From: Tenrec ecaudatus
Lineage: Eukaryota; Chordata; Mammalia; Afrosoricida; Tenrecidae
Length of the DNA stretch: 64,000 nucleotides
Assembly (NCBI RefSeq): GCF_050624435.1
Contig: NC_134537.1
Location: 125,836,086-125,900,085, forward strand
Reading direction: 5' to 3'
Below the pieces are notes generated by a model. That model worked only from the letters and a program-made list of their open reading frames with translations. It had not been told where the DNA came from and searched no databases. This document shows positions 22,901-34,322 of this stretch, piece after piece; the first letter of the stretch is position 1; each line of letters begins with the position of its first letter. A program made the translations under genes and the position numbers.

Positions 22901-25005
22901 TGTGGAGGATTGCTACACCATCCTCCATTTATGAGGATAAAAGGAATACAAGGGAGGAAGCACAGCCCTGTGGGTGGAGTAGGCAGGTGTCTGAGAAATT
23001 ATTTCACTCATGCACGCCTGATACTTCCACCCGATCACCCTCCCTAAAGCACTTCCTCCTCTTCCCCCATGCATTTGGCTACACAGTCAAATGGACGGGC
23101 GGGCAGGCCAGGTGCACTGTCTTCTGTGAAAAGTGCCTTTCATTGAGGGACCTCCCAGAAATGCACAAGGAAGAATTTGAACCTAACCACATCTCAGACA
23201 TACTAATAGAAATGATATCCCTGGATTAACTACGTTATAAGCGCTTCACAGCTAACGACATCATGGCCGTCGTAAGGGGATTTGCTCATAGAAGGATCCT
23301 ATCCATTCAGAGGATGCCTGCTGCCTAGAACACCGCTCTGCCTTAGAGACTCCGGTTCTGGGGAGAAGTTTATGTTCATCTGGCCACTAGAGAGCACTTT
23401 GAGACTAACAAACCTCGGTCTGTGCACCCAGGCCTCGTTTTGAACCCCGGTCTCTGGAGATGAAGGGCCTGCGCGCGCCAGCCAGCCAGCAGCAGTGGCT
23501 TACAAAGGGCTACTGTGGGTGATCGATGCATCTCTGTGAAGCTTAGTGACCTGTGGGGATAATAGTAAAGCATTCTGAAGCCCAGATAACATTTTCTTCT
23601 GTCACTGTGGTTTTCCTACCTCTGGTGACATCACCTAATTTGTACTGCTTTACGGGGTATTTCCAAGGCAGGCGTTTGAGCCAGGGTCCCCCTTTCCCTG
23701 ATTGCCCGTGCTCTTTTCTGTCACATTGAGTTTTTCTCAAAGAGAAAATATTGCTGGCTATTGATTCTATTGCACGAGACAATTTCAGGTTTGCCCTCTG
23801 CAGTTCACCCAAAGCCCTGTTTAAAATCCTGAAGAGGTTTTCCAGGGCTGAGAACCGCAGTTCAAAAGCACAGTCCTTAAATGTGTTTAAAAGACCCTTG
23901 GCTACTTTTTTTTTTTTTTGATGTTTCATCAGCAGTTTGCACTGATACACTTTCCATTGTTATTACAACTGAACTGTATCACAGGGAGTTGTACCAGCAA
24001 GACCATCAAGTTTTCGGGAAAAAGCTATAAAGCTTTGATGTTTTCTGGCCTATTTCTTACTGTGCTCTTAAAAATGTTTAGCTGCCGCTGAGCCAAATGT
24101 GTACCTCTAAAGGCATATGCGGCGAAAGACTCAAGCGTCTCAGCAATTGCTGTAGTATTTGTACAAATGGCAGGAGGACGGATTCTGTTTGGACGCTGAG
24201 GGGGTAGTCCAGCGGGCTGCGTGTTGTTGAATGAATAACACTGACCTCCAGGCCGGCTTTGGCCCCTCAGCGCCCGGGTCTTCCTATGGGCATCGAAGAA
24301 GAATCTACTGTCCTGACCACTGCTTATGAGCACTCAGCAAAGCCATTCCAATCGGTAGGATGGTTTGCATCAGAGAAAAATCTAGCCCCAATTCCTGAAA
24401 GGATTAAGGCGTTTATGAAAAGATAGGTCTGCAGGGGATTTCTTTGATGTTTTGGAAGGGAAAAAATGCTAAATAATTTCTCCCTCTCTTGAATGACACT
24501 TGACTTTCAGGTAAAGACAATTTCTGCATGTGAAATGTCAGCTCTGGCTAATAATAGACTGCTTACCATGCCACTAAAATCACTAAGAGGATTAGCAGTG
24601 TTTTTATTAAATGGCTATCTTTCCTCGGACGGGGCTTGGCTGATGAGGGCCTGGCTGGAACAGTGGCAGACTGCTGCACACAGAATGGATCACTGCATAA
24701 TGAAATCACACTCAAAAACGGAAACTTGCTGGCGCACCTTTCGCCAACACGTAGCGCTGGTGAGGTGACATGAGAATAGCAAGGGAGTATATAGGCTCTT
24801 AACAAGGGCTCTCAAGAAATCCACTCCTCTGGGTTTCCCAGGGAGCCATGACTATAAAAACATAAGAGTGGAAGGCCAGATAAGAAGTTTACACGGGGCC
24901 CTGTGCATTGTTTTGCGCTTGGTCTCTGGCCCAGCCCCAGCCCCTTTCCTCTCCAGTCTCAGAGGGGTTCTGCCACGTGAGCTCATTTATTTACTTCATG
25001 TGATG
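22901..25005. other. repeat-poor block, possible conserved non-coding DNA
   Basis: About 2.1 kb without a recognised SINE, LINE or LTR. The segment 24470-24780 has several TAAT/ATTA cores and a complex, non-degenerate composition. No exon structure was found. Regulatory function is a guess to be tested by alignment. Confidence 0.3.
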
Positions 25006-25006
25006 C

Positions 25007-25041
25007 TGTGTGTGTGCGTGCGCACGCGTGTGTGTGTGTGT
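25007..25041. repeat. alternating TG/CG tract
   Basis: About 35 bases of strictly alternating pyrimidine-purine sequence including GCGTGCGCACGCG. This type of run can adopt Z-DNA. Confidence 0.85.
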
Positions 25042-25151
25042 TTGGGGGAGGGAGGAGATAGTCGAATTTTAACAGAAGGGTGATGCATCGGCAATGGTCA
25101 AACTAAATAGTACAAAACGGGCAGATTATGTCAATGCGTGTAATTGCATAT

Positions 25152-25345
25152 CAAAACGACCAAGCCAACTCCTATGGGGTCCATTCTGATTCATAGCACC
25201 CTGAGTGTAGAACTGTGCCTGTGGGCTTCTGAGACTGTATCTCTCTACAGAGTAGAAAGTCTTGTCTTTCTCCTTCTGGTGGTTTTGAATTGTGGACCTT
25301 GGGGTTAGCAACCCAATGTGTAACCATTCCACCGCTCAGGCCCCT
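25152..25345 (-). mobile_element. AfroSINE
   Basis: Minus-orientation copy with tail CAAGCCAACTCCTATGGGG and head GTGTAACCATTCCACCGC. Confidence 0.78.
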
Positions 25346-25497
25346 GTATCTGCATCTACATGAGGATAAGTCAGACATATTGCTACAAGAGTTCCAGCCC
25401 AGATGTTCCAAACAAAAGATGTTTAAACATGTGTCTGCAATCAGTGGCCAGTAGCAGACAATCTCAGTCATCCGTTTGTCTTCTAAGTGACTTCCAA

Positions 25498-25912
25498 CTA
25501 TGTCACTTTGAGGGCTGAGGTGCACCTGACTGAAGTCACGGTACTTGTAATTGCCTCATATGGATATGAAAGTTTGACTTTGAATAAGGAGCAAAGAAGA
25601 ATCGATGCCAAAAGAGCAAACAAATCCGTTTTGGAGGAAGTACATCAGAATGCTCCTTAAAAGCGAGGCTGACAAAATTTCATCTTACGTACTTTGGCCA
25701 CATTATCAGGAGCGACCAGTCCCTGGAAAACAACATCATGCTGGGTAAAGCAGAGGGTCATTGAGGAAGAAGAAGATACAGGGGTAGCAACGCAGCTTGA
25801 ATATAGCAGAAATTATGAAGATAGCACCGGACCAGGCAACGTTTCATTCCTTTGTTCATAAGGTTGCTATGATTGCAGTTGACTCAATGGCACATAGCAA
25901 TAACAACACACT
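25498..25912 (+). mobile_element. RTE LINE 3' fragment with internal deletion
   Basis: Covers the region from the CESWT-equivalent (CTCATATGGATATGAAAG) to the terminus ACTCAATGGCACATAGCAATA. About 50 bases encoding the FELWCWRR stretch are missing between GATGCC and AAAAGAGCAAAC, where the consensus has two GCC-ending sites. This suggests a microhomology deletion. Confidence 0.78.
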
Positions 25913-26368
25913 TGTCTTAGTCTCACAAGGATGGCTTTAAAAATAAAACAAAACAAAAAAACTTGTCCCATCAAAACAACTGTTCTTGAGGGCCTGTTGA
26001 CCTCAGGAGTATACCGTTGACTATGTTTTAAGGTTACAAAGGGTAATCTTGTTAGATTTTTCTGAAGGACACAGGATAATCATGGGGAAATATTAGGAAG
26101 GAGTGTTAAGAAAATTGAAAATGGCATTGGTGAGAAAATTGTGCTAAGAAATTTTTCCCATTACAACAATGACCTTGCTCATTCTTGAAGGTTAGCAAGG
26201 GCTGTCCTGTAAGACATTCCTTGGGAAACATCACCACCACCGCCCCCCACCCTCAAGCCATGATTTTGTCCCTTCAGCTAGAGGACCATGATTGGAGACC
26301 CTTAAGGATGCCGAAACTACAGTTTGGGTGTGGTGTAAAGTGCAGAATGGCAAACTCTTTGGTGGAAG
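25913..26368. other. intergenic, nothing recognised
   Basis: No gene or clear repeat. Confidence 0.35.
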
Positions 26369-26814
26369 GTTTGCTACTGGTGGGTGCCATTGAGCACGGA
26401 TAGCAGCCCTCTGTGCAGAAGAAGGAAACCCGGTCCCGTCCTGCACCTGCCTCACAGCTGCTGTGTCTGAGGTCGCTGTTTCAGCCATGGAGTCAAGTCA
26501 TCTCCTTGAGCGTCTTCCACTTTTTCTGTGACCTTCTACTTTCCCAAGCATGATGTCCTCTTCCAGGGACTGGTCTCTCCTGAGCACATAACTTGTCTCT
26601 GCTGGTCACATGTGAGACGAAGCTTTGTCATTCTCACTTTGAAGGAGCATGCTTGTATTCACTTGTTCTCTTGGCCATCCCTGGTACTTTCGTTGTTCTT
26701 CTTTGGTCTTCCTTAATCAACGTCTAGCCTTCACATACTTCTGAGGCAAATGAAAATACCATGGCTTGAGCCAGACCTACCTTAGTCCTCAAAGTGACAG
26801 ACATCTTTACACTT

Positions 26815-27004
26815 AAAAAAAATCATTTTATTGGGGGCTCATACAATTCTTTATCACAATCCATACATACATCAATTGTATAAAGCACGTTTGTACATTC
26901 ATTGCCCTCATCATCCTCAAAACATGTGCTCTTCATGTAAGCCGCTGGCATCAGCTCCTCATCCCCCACCCCCTGATGCTTTCCCCTCCCTCAAGAACCC
27001 TAGG
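26815..27004 (-). mobile_element. LINE (L1-type) 3' end inserted in RTE
   Basis: A 190-bp 5'-truncated antisense copy of the 12047 family. Flanking ACATCTTTACACTT (26801-26814) and ACACCTTTGCACTT (27005-27018) match at 12 of 14 positions, a typical LINE target duplication. The host RTE sequence is continuous across it. Confidence 0.85.
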
Positions 27005-27211
27005 ACACCTTTGCACTTTACCACTTTAAAGAGGTCTTGTGCTACAGATTTCCCCAATGCAATAGGTCTTCGGATTCCTTGATTGCTGCTGCCATAAGTG
27101 TTGATTGTGGACCCAAGGAAAACGAGATCCTTGGTAATATCACTCTTTTCTCCCTTCATCATGATGTTGTCTATTGGTGGTTCAGTTGTGAGGATTTTTG
27201 TTTTCTTACAT

Positions 27212-27386
27212 GCTGGACTGCTAACCATAAGGTCCACAGGTCAAAACCACCAGTTGCCCTGAGGGGCAAAGCTGAAACTTTCTATCCCTCTAAAGAGTTA
27301 CAGCCTCAGAAATCCACAGGGACAGTTCTACCCTGCCCTATAGCGTCACTGTGAGCTGGAATCACCTCGGTGGCAATGGGAGTGTG
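27212..27386 (+). mobile_element. AfroSINE, 5'-truncated, inserted in RTE
   Basis: Begins inside the tRNA-like part (GCTGGACTGCTAACC) and ends GAATCACCTCGGTGGCAATGG. TTACAT at 27206-27211 and 27387-27392 is the target duplication. The A-box is missing. Confidence 0.82.
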
Positions 27387-27618
27387 TTACATTGAGTTGT
27401 AATACATATAAAAGGTCGTAGTCTTTGATTTTCATCAGTAAGGGCCCAAGTCTTCTTGACTTGCAGCAAGTAAGGTTGTATGGTGTGCATATCATAGGTT
27501 AATAAACCTTCCTCTAATCCTGATGCCATGCTCTTCTCTGCACATTGCACCTTCTGAGATTATTGCCCAGCTTACAGATAATATAAGTATAGTGAAAGTG
27601 TACAGCCATGACACACAT

Positions 27619-28416
27619 TGAAGAAATCATATGGGGGCTTTGTCTGACCTCTTCAGGCTACACAAAAGGGAAGAAGTATTGAATTCAACATCAGCTGATT
27701 CCCACAAGGCTAAGATCAGACATGCCTCCACCTCCAACCTTCTTTACCCTATTCTGACATCAACCACCCCTCTCACGGCACTCTACTTCACTGCTGGGCT
27801 CGACAATCCCAGAGCAATGTCCACAGAGGTCTCGCAGACAGTACACACAATCATGGAGATTTATTAGGGAAGTGAACAGAACACAACAAATCACGATCAG
27901 AGAACATTAAGAATACAGTACTTTCATCCACAGCAGGGCTTCTTTTCAGTCATCCTAGAAGGCATGTCTCTCCCTGGTCCTTGATCTCTCAGTCATGCAA
28001 CCTCTTGGCCTCCGCCCTGCTCAGTCAAGTGTTACAAAGCTCCGTTAGTGCTGATCAATTCGGACAGGGCGTCCTGCTCTGCAGGCAGCCTCCTGCCTGA
28101 AGGCACTCGGCTTGACTCCTTCCTAGGCTGGAAAACCCGCTGCTGTCTCATGATGTCCGCCCTCATCCTCCGCCTCTTCTCCACATAGGGATATCAAACT
28201 CCCTTCATTCCTCATTCTTCTTCCTGGGCCGTCTTGGGATTTTCTGTCCCTGCTTCCAAAATGGCTCACTTTATACCCCACAGAATGGGAAAATGAGGCC
28301 ATCACCAAGTTAGAATCCTCTACATCTTATTTGCATGCTCCCCCCAGTCAGTTCGTGCGAGTTAACAAAGACTGTGGATAAAAGAGCCACACCAAACAAT
28401 TTCACTTCACTGGGCA
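27619..28416 (-). mobile_element. LTR-like element inserted in RTE
   Basis: A 798-bp insertion with TG...CA ends splits the RTE. On the minus strand a TATA-like GTATAAAG (28277-28269 region) lies about 400 bases before an AATAAA (27865-27860), the usual order in an LTR. CACAT at 27614-27618 and TACTT at 28417-28421 could be a decayed 5-bp duplication of CACCT. A second copy lies near 50235. No internal viral genes are present. Confidence 0.6.
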
Positions 28417-28950
28417 TACTTTTCCTGATTTTAGACCATGCAGTTCCCCCTTGTTCTGTTTAAGCAATCGCCTCTTGGTCATCTACAAGTTTCCCATGAG
28501 CACAATGAAGTGTTCTGGAATACCCATTCTGCTCAGTGTGATCTATAGTTATGACCCACACTGCCGAAAGCCTTTGCATAGTCAGCACAACAGAAGCACT
28601 CATCCTTCTGGTGTCTTATGCTTTCAGCCAAGATCCAATTGGCACCAGCAGTGATGTATCCTTCACCCCTCCTCTTCTTCTGAATCTGGCTCGAATGCCT
28701 GACAATGCCCTGTCAATGTACTGCTGCACCAACCTTTGAAATCCCGTCAGCAAAATTGTGCTTGCATGTGATATTCATGGTATTGTTTGATAATTTCTGC
28801 ATCTTGTTCAGTCACCTTTCTTGGGAATGAGCACAGATATGGACCCCTGCTAGTTGATCTTCCAAATTGCTTGGCATAGGCTAGGGAGTGCTTCAAGGGC
28901 TAGCATCCATTTGGGGGAAACATTTCCATTGTTATTCCATGCATTCCTGG

Positions 28951-29380
28951 TGTACATCGAAGAGGTCAGACTCTGGGAGGAAGGGTTAGAGATGGGAACA
29001 CTGCCTTCAGGATCGCTTAAAGACAGAGCAAAGATATGTGAAGACCAACAATCTCACATTTTAATATTCTTGTTTAATAAAGGCTTTCATGAGTTTGTAA
29101 AACACTTCTTGATGCACTCTCATATATTTACAGGCATATTAGCCTATGTATGTGTGTGTGCTTGTTTGAAACTCCGTGATTCTTGGGGACTCTGATTAGA
29201 AAGACATATTAAATGCACTCTACTGCCGTCAAGTTGAATATGACTCTGACATTGAATATTAACCGACTGCAAGAGATAGCACTCATTGTTCCTTGTTTGG
29301 GCTTAACCATAGCTCAGAAACAAATTCAGATTTCCTTAGACTGACTACCGGACTACCGTCTTTGCAGGTTGATAGGGAAA
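28951..29380. other. intergenic, nothing recognised
   Basis: No gene or confident repeat between the RTE and the LTR remnant. Confidence 0.35.
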
Positions 29381-29979
29381 TGTTATGAATTTTATTGTGT
29401 CCCACACAAAATACCAACTCCTATACCTATTTGGGATGCAATCCCATTTGGGAATAGGGTTTTGTTCATGACATTAATGAGGTCACGTTAATAGGGGATA
29501 TGTCTTAAGTAATTCACTTTTGAGATATGAAAGACCAGATTCAGGACCAAAGAGACAAAAAAGCATGCGCGAATGGAGTAAGAGATGCCCGTGGCTATCA
29601 ACTAGGGGCTCTGAGAAGAATGCTGGAGGAGGCAAGGGGAGGGGTTTCCCTCAGAGTGAACACAGCACTCACTCCCACTCTACTCTCCCGCACTGCCATC
29701 GAGTCAGTGCCAACTCAGAGTGACCCTACAGGACAGAGTAGAACTGCTCCTGTGACGCTTTATGGGAGTAGAAAGCTCCGGCTTTCTCCCGAGGAGCAGC
29801 TTGGTGATTTCCAACTGCCTACACGTAACCACTGCACTTCCACGGCTCCTACTGAACTGCTGCTGGAGCCCTGAGTTCAGACGTCGAGCCTCCTACAGTG
29901 TGAAAAATACACTTCTGTCCTTTAAGCCAGCCCCTCCCTCGTGGTATTTCTTCTAAAGCAGCACTAGTTAATGAAGACA
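29381..29979 (+). mobile_element. MaLR/MLT1-like LTR, interrupted by a SINE
   Basis: Starts TGTTATGAATTTTATTGTGTC and ends with the CTGTCCTTTAAGCCAGCCC ... CACTAGTTAATGAAGACA block, both typical of MaLR-class LTRs. The AfroSINE at 29688-29852 is inserted in it. No internal retroviral genes. Confidence 0.6.
29688..29852 (-). mobile_element. AfroSINE inserted in MaLR-like LTR
   Basis: Tail CGCACTGCCATCGAGTCAG at the left and head CACTTCCACGGCTCCT at the right, in minus orientation. Confidence 0.85.
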
Positions 29980-30427
29980 GATGACTTCTTAGACTCAACA
30001 TTGGGGTTGAATGGTTCTGGACATCCACACAGTCTCTCATTCTTCATCTTGGACTTATTCCAAAAAAGAAGTTTGAAAACAATGGAATATTGTGTGAAGC
30101 GGGAGCATGAATAAAGCACAGGCACCAAGTGTCCATAAACTGCTCCCTAGAGGGCTCCGTGCTTTTTCTTTTTAAGTGGAAGACACAAGAAAGTATGTTC
30201 CATTGCCACATAACTATTTCATTGTTGTCTTAAACTGCCACTGAACTACGGAACGGTGGTCAGTTAGGCCATTTTTCTTCTCTAGGCAAGGACCGACTCA
30301 GCCCTCCTTATGCTCCTCAAAGGCTGATGGCTCCCACAGAGGCTCTCAATGAATAGATGCGGTCTGAGTCATCAACTCTCAAACAGGACCTGAGCCGGGT
30401 GGCGTGTAGGAAACCTCGCCTGATCAG

Positions 30428-30540
30428 CTATGGGAGCTGGGACACGCTGAGTAATCTTTCTAGGCCACTATTTCCTCATCTGTAAAAACAAAGGGCTGGA
30501 CTCAGTGATAGCTAAGGTCACTTCCAGCTCTGGAAATTCC
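30428..30540 (+). mobile_element. MIR/L2-type ancient mammalian repeat
   Basis: CACTATTTCCTCATCTGTAAAA, followed by AAGGTCACTTCCAGCTCTGG, is a well-known conserved part of an old mammalian SINE/LINE2-class repeat. Confidence 0.6.
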
Positions 30541-30724
30541 ATGCTTTCGAAGCTGTTTGTAGCTTGAAAGAAGAATCTCTTCGTGGGTTTCCAGACAAAA
30601 GAGCCCAAGGTCAGTTTATGTCTGACCTCCTGCCACCTTCTTTCTCCCCTAATGAATCCAGGTTTACTCTGCAGGTAAATGACTCAGCTAGGAGTCCTGA
30701 GTGTGATTCGCACACTGGGTAGAC

Positions 30725-30944
30725 CAGGTGTCCTCAATGTATGGCCCGCAGGTCACATGCGGCCCGCCGAGGACATTTATCCAGCTTGCTGGGTGTTTCC
30801 TTCCCCCCCTTTTTTTGAACTTCAAAATCAGATATGTGCAGTGTGCATAAGAATTTGTTCATAGATTTTTTTTAACTATAGTCCAGCCCTCCAATGGGTC
30901 TGAGGGACAGTGAACTGGCCCCGTTTACAGTTTGAGGACGCCTG
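30725..30944 (+). mobile_element. non-autonomous hAT-like element with TIRs
   Basis: The left end CAGGTGTCCTCAA and the reverse complement of the right end, CAGGCGTCCTCAA, form matching terminal inverted repeats. The flanks GGGTAGAC and GTGTAGAC match at 7 of 8 positions, with a one-base overlap of the right one into the terminus. The internal GGCCCGCCGAGGACATTTATCC is not in the SPIN copies, so this is a separate family. Confidence 0.72.
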
Positions 30945-32510
30945 TGTAGACACTGAGCTGTCTTGCTGCATTAGTCAATCTCTTCTGACCTTGTAGGGAT
31001 GATTTCATATTTCCCTTTGGTTGATGTTTAACAAAGCCCAGGAAGATAGCATTCGTAGGAGCAAAGTATCTCCCAGAGCTTCGTGGCTGCTACCTTTCCT
31101 CCATTTGGACTTGTCTATCAAATGCTGCACCAGTCAGAGGTTGCTCAAAAATGGGTCCTTTGGAGGACCCTGACCTTGCTGCTGCACCATCTCTGCCAAA
31201 GCTGAGGATTCCCTCCTGTGAACTGTGTCCGCCGTTACTCAGTGCATCCCTGCACGCCCGTAGAAGTCTTTTCCCCGTGGGGCAGTAATAACTGCTGTCT
31301 TGGCAGGGTCACAGATGTCCTTCCACCCGGACACGGGAAGCTGCAAGACTAGCATGCTGAATCGCATTCTGACCACCTTATTTTGGAGGCGTGCCCCCAG
31401 TGAACACTTCGGATGGCCGGCGGAAGGCAGGGCGTGTAAAACAGGTTATCATGACAGTCATTTCACTTCCAAGGGCAAGTTAATGGGGGCTTTCGTTTAC
31501 ACCGGTTCTTAAGCAGGCCCCTTGTTCCACTGAGATACACACAGTGCAATACTGAGTTGGCATTCTGATGCAAACACAGAATTCGACACTGAGAAACCTG
31601 TACCGGGTTGATTACCCTTTAGTCGGTTCCGTGATGACCTCCACGGAGAAGGGTCTGATTTAATGGGATCATTAATATTTCTATAAAGCCAGCAATCTGA
31701 TGAATCCGCTTTTGGCAGGCACTTCCACAGAATGAGCGTAAGTGACGGTTCCACATGAAGCATTATCTTTTCTTGTACGACATTGAAAGCTTACATGCTG
31801 CTTGACAAATTTGAATTTTAAAAAGTAAGAATGATTGGCACTTGGTAACTTACACAGAAATATAAAATGGTACAAGAAAATTGCCCATTTCTCTTGGATT
31901 TACATTTTATATATCTTTTTTTCTTTTACAAAGTGATAAGGCATGTAATTTCCATCAACTTCAACCAGTTATGTTTGAAAGAGGCTCCAGGTTCAGCTCT
32001 GTGGAGGAAAAGTGTGTGAAATGCTGACACGCCACGAGGCAGCAGGCAGCCCGGCCAGCTGCAGCTCTGAATCTGCTCTTGGTTCTGGGATGATACCTGG
32101 TTGTGGGCCAAGCCCCGTGCTCTAAGGGTGAGATCTTAGGATGTCCTAAGAGTGAGATCTTACCCATATTTTGTACGATTCTTGGAACCTTCGGTTCCCT
32201 GGTCCACAAATCCCCGTGTCGCCCTTACTAAATGTTTCACTGGGCATTATTTCACACAGCGAGAAACCAAGAGGTGGGTAGAGAGACATCAGACAAGTCT
32301 TCTCTTTATGTGCTAGATGCCTTGGAAAACTGGGCAACAAGGTTCGTCTCTATTACAGATAAACTTGGAAATGTCAGGGCTTGTGTGGGACTACCCTGTC
32401 TCTGAGGGTCACAACTTTTCCACGTTTTTTTTTTTCAAGTAGAAAAATTCATGTATGCTTTCTTCCAGAACTCTTTTTGTTTAAGTTAGCTCTGACAGGC
32501 AATAGTTAAG
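30945..32510. other. repeat-poor intergenic block
   Basis: About 1.5 kb without a recognised transposable element. The short open frames lack motifs. Confidence 0.3.
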
Positions 32511-33065
32511 CACTTCATTTTTTTAAACCATTTACTTGGGGCTGCTACAGCTCTTATCACAATCTATAGATCAATTATATCATAAGGTGACCGGACAACG
32601 CGGGACAGTCCCAATTTTTAACAATTTTCCCTGCGTCCTGCGGTGTTTTAAAAAAGTCCCTATTTTTGGAAAGAATGCACGACAAGCTAGAGTATACGGT
32701 TTTCGGCTGCCATGTGGCTATTTCGCCAGGATATGAGTTTTATCAGTGGTGTCCCGCTTTACCAATGTTAAAATCTGGCCACCTTAATTACATATATTAT
32801 ATGTACATATGTTGCCATCAACATTTCCAAAACATTTTCTTTCTACTTGAGCCCTTGGTGTCAGCTCTTTTTTTAGCCTCCCACCCTTGTGAACATTTGA
32901 TAATTTATAAATAATTAATATTTTCATACTTTACACTGTCCGCTGTCTCCCTTCACCGTTCCTGTTGTTCGTCCCCGGAGGAAGGGGGGTGTTGGACATT
33001 AATCATTGCGATCGGTTCCCCCTTTCTCCCTACTCTCATGGTATCGCTGCCCTCATTACTGTTCC
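32511..33065 (-). mobile_element. LINE (L1-type) 3' UTR split by a MITE
   Basis: Antisense LINE 3' end homologous to 12047: the T-rich tail and ACTTGGGGCTGCTACAGC lie before 32583. ATGTTGCCATCAACATTTCC and the downstream UTR lie after 32786. The right limit is approximate. Confidence 0.7.
32585..32784. mobile_element. 200-bp MITE with TA target site
   Basis: Ends AGGTGACCGGA and, reverse-complemented, AGGTGGCCAGA form inverted repeats flanked by TA on both sides (32583-32584, 32785-32786). It lies inside the LINE 3' UTR. The TA duplication suggests a Tc1/mariner-superfamily MITE, but the family is not identified. Confidence 0.68.
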
Positions 33066-33421
33066 ACCTTTGATAGCGTGTAATCTTCCTGCTTCTCCAT
33101 GGCTCTCTGTTAGTGGGGGATATTTGTGTTTTCCTTCTCTCAGAGGTTATCCAGGCTTCGGTTTTCACAGGTATTACTGTAACTCATTGATGTGGTCAAC
33201 AAACATCCAGCTCCATAACTTTGGCAGGTTTGCATTTCCTTCTTGACCTTTCTTTTGAAGGTGCATATTGATAAATATAATTGAGTAATAATAATATATA
33301 ATGGTAACAATAATAAAAAATATAATCCTCTTTAGGAATCCTGATGTCCACTCCCCCCGCCCCCCGCCCTCAGGAATATTCAGTCCTTTCATTGAACACG
33401 ATCTATTGGCATGCTCTAACC

Positions 33422-33599
33422 CAGCGGTTCTCAACCTGTGGGTTGTGACCCCTTAGGGGGTTGAATGGTTGCCCGACTCATAACAGTAGCAAGATGACAG
33501 TGATGAAGTATCAATGAAAATACTTTTATGGTTGGGGGTCCCCACCACATGAGGAATCATAATAAAGGGTTGCGGCCTGAGGAAGGTTGAGAACCACCG
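33422..33599 (+). mobile_element. SPIN-type hAT element
   Basis: A 178-bp copy with ends CAGCGGTTCTCAACCTGTGG and GGTTGAGAACCACCG. The flanks CTCTAACC (33414-33421) and CTCTAGCA (33600-33607) agree at 6 of 8 positions, consistent with an 8-bp hAT duplication. Confidence 0.85.
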
Positions 33600-34014
33600 C
33601 TCTAGCATGCCTCTCTCTAAAATGTGCATAGTGACAAAGGCCACATATTTAATCCCCATTTTCCCCTAGAGCTTTTCCATGGAGTTGAGCAGACACTGAC
33701 TACACTCAGCCCTTAGCTTAAGGTTTAAATGGCCCTGAGATTGCTGATGAGAAACACAGCAGCTGTTCTTTGGAAGAAACAGCCAAAAACATGTTTGGTT
33801 CTGATGACCGCGGAATGAAGATCAAAGATTTCGACCAGGCAACATGCACTATAATAGCATTTATGATACTAACTCAGCCAGCAAGGAAGCTCATTCATGT
33901 ACTGAGCCTGCGGGGAGTGAGCATGTATTGAGCAGTGGGGAGGGACGGGCATTGTGAGAGGGAAAAAAAGGTGGATTTTGTTCATTGTTGTATCCCTGGC
34001 CCCAAGAACCGAGT

Positions 34015-34165
34015 ACTCACGGCCATTATGTCCACTCGGACTCACTGTTGCTAGGAGCCCTTACCTGGGTTCTGGCTCCTATGTACAGTGGAATACATCG
34101 CTGTCCGATTCTGCGGCATCATCACAAAGATTCTTTATGGTTGAGCTATTATGGTTGCAGTCAAC
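34015..34165 (-). mobile_element. RTE LINE 3'-terminal fragment
   Basis: The plus strand carries CTCCTATGTACAGTGGAATAC, then GTTGAGCTATTATGGTTGCAG, the antisense RTE terminus. It is joined to SINE sequence at its right. Confidence 0.5.
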
Positions 34166-34322
34166 AATTCTCACTCATAGAGACCCTACATAAGGTTGCC
34201 AAGTCTATAAATCTTTCCAGGAGCAGATAACCCCATCCTTCTCTTGTAGAGTAGCTGCTGGGTTTGAACCACCAACCTACTGATTAGCAGCTCAATGCTT
34301 ATTGTACAGTTAACAGCAGCAC
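34166..34322 (-). mobile_element. degraded AfroSINE
   Basis: TCACTCATAGAGACCCTA, then GGTTTGAACCACCAACC and GATTAGCAGC, is a diverged minus-orientation copy. Confidence 0.6.

Larger units (their letters stand above)
26369..28950 (-). mobile_element. RTE (BovB-like) LINE copy broken by three later insertions
   Basis: The LINE reads on the minus strand from about 28950 to its 3' end near 26369. The pieces 28422-28950, 27387-27613, 27019-27211 and 26369-26800 are collinear parts of one element. The 28422-28950 piece encodes reverse transcriptase blocks, including a decayed LIPKK and ADYAKAF motif (in the family the Asp of DYAKAF is catalytic). The next piece holds the segment downstream of the RT core. 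The inserted elements are a LINE 3' end, an AfroSINE and an LTR. Numerous stops: non-functional. Confidence 0.82.

Noticed and set aside
22639-23229. 196-codon open frame
   Set aside because: It reads through an AfroSINE and an old hAT fossil and has no conserved domain.
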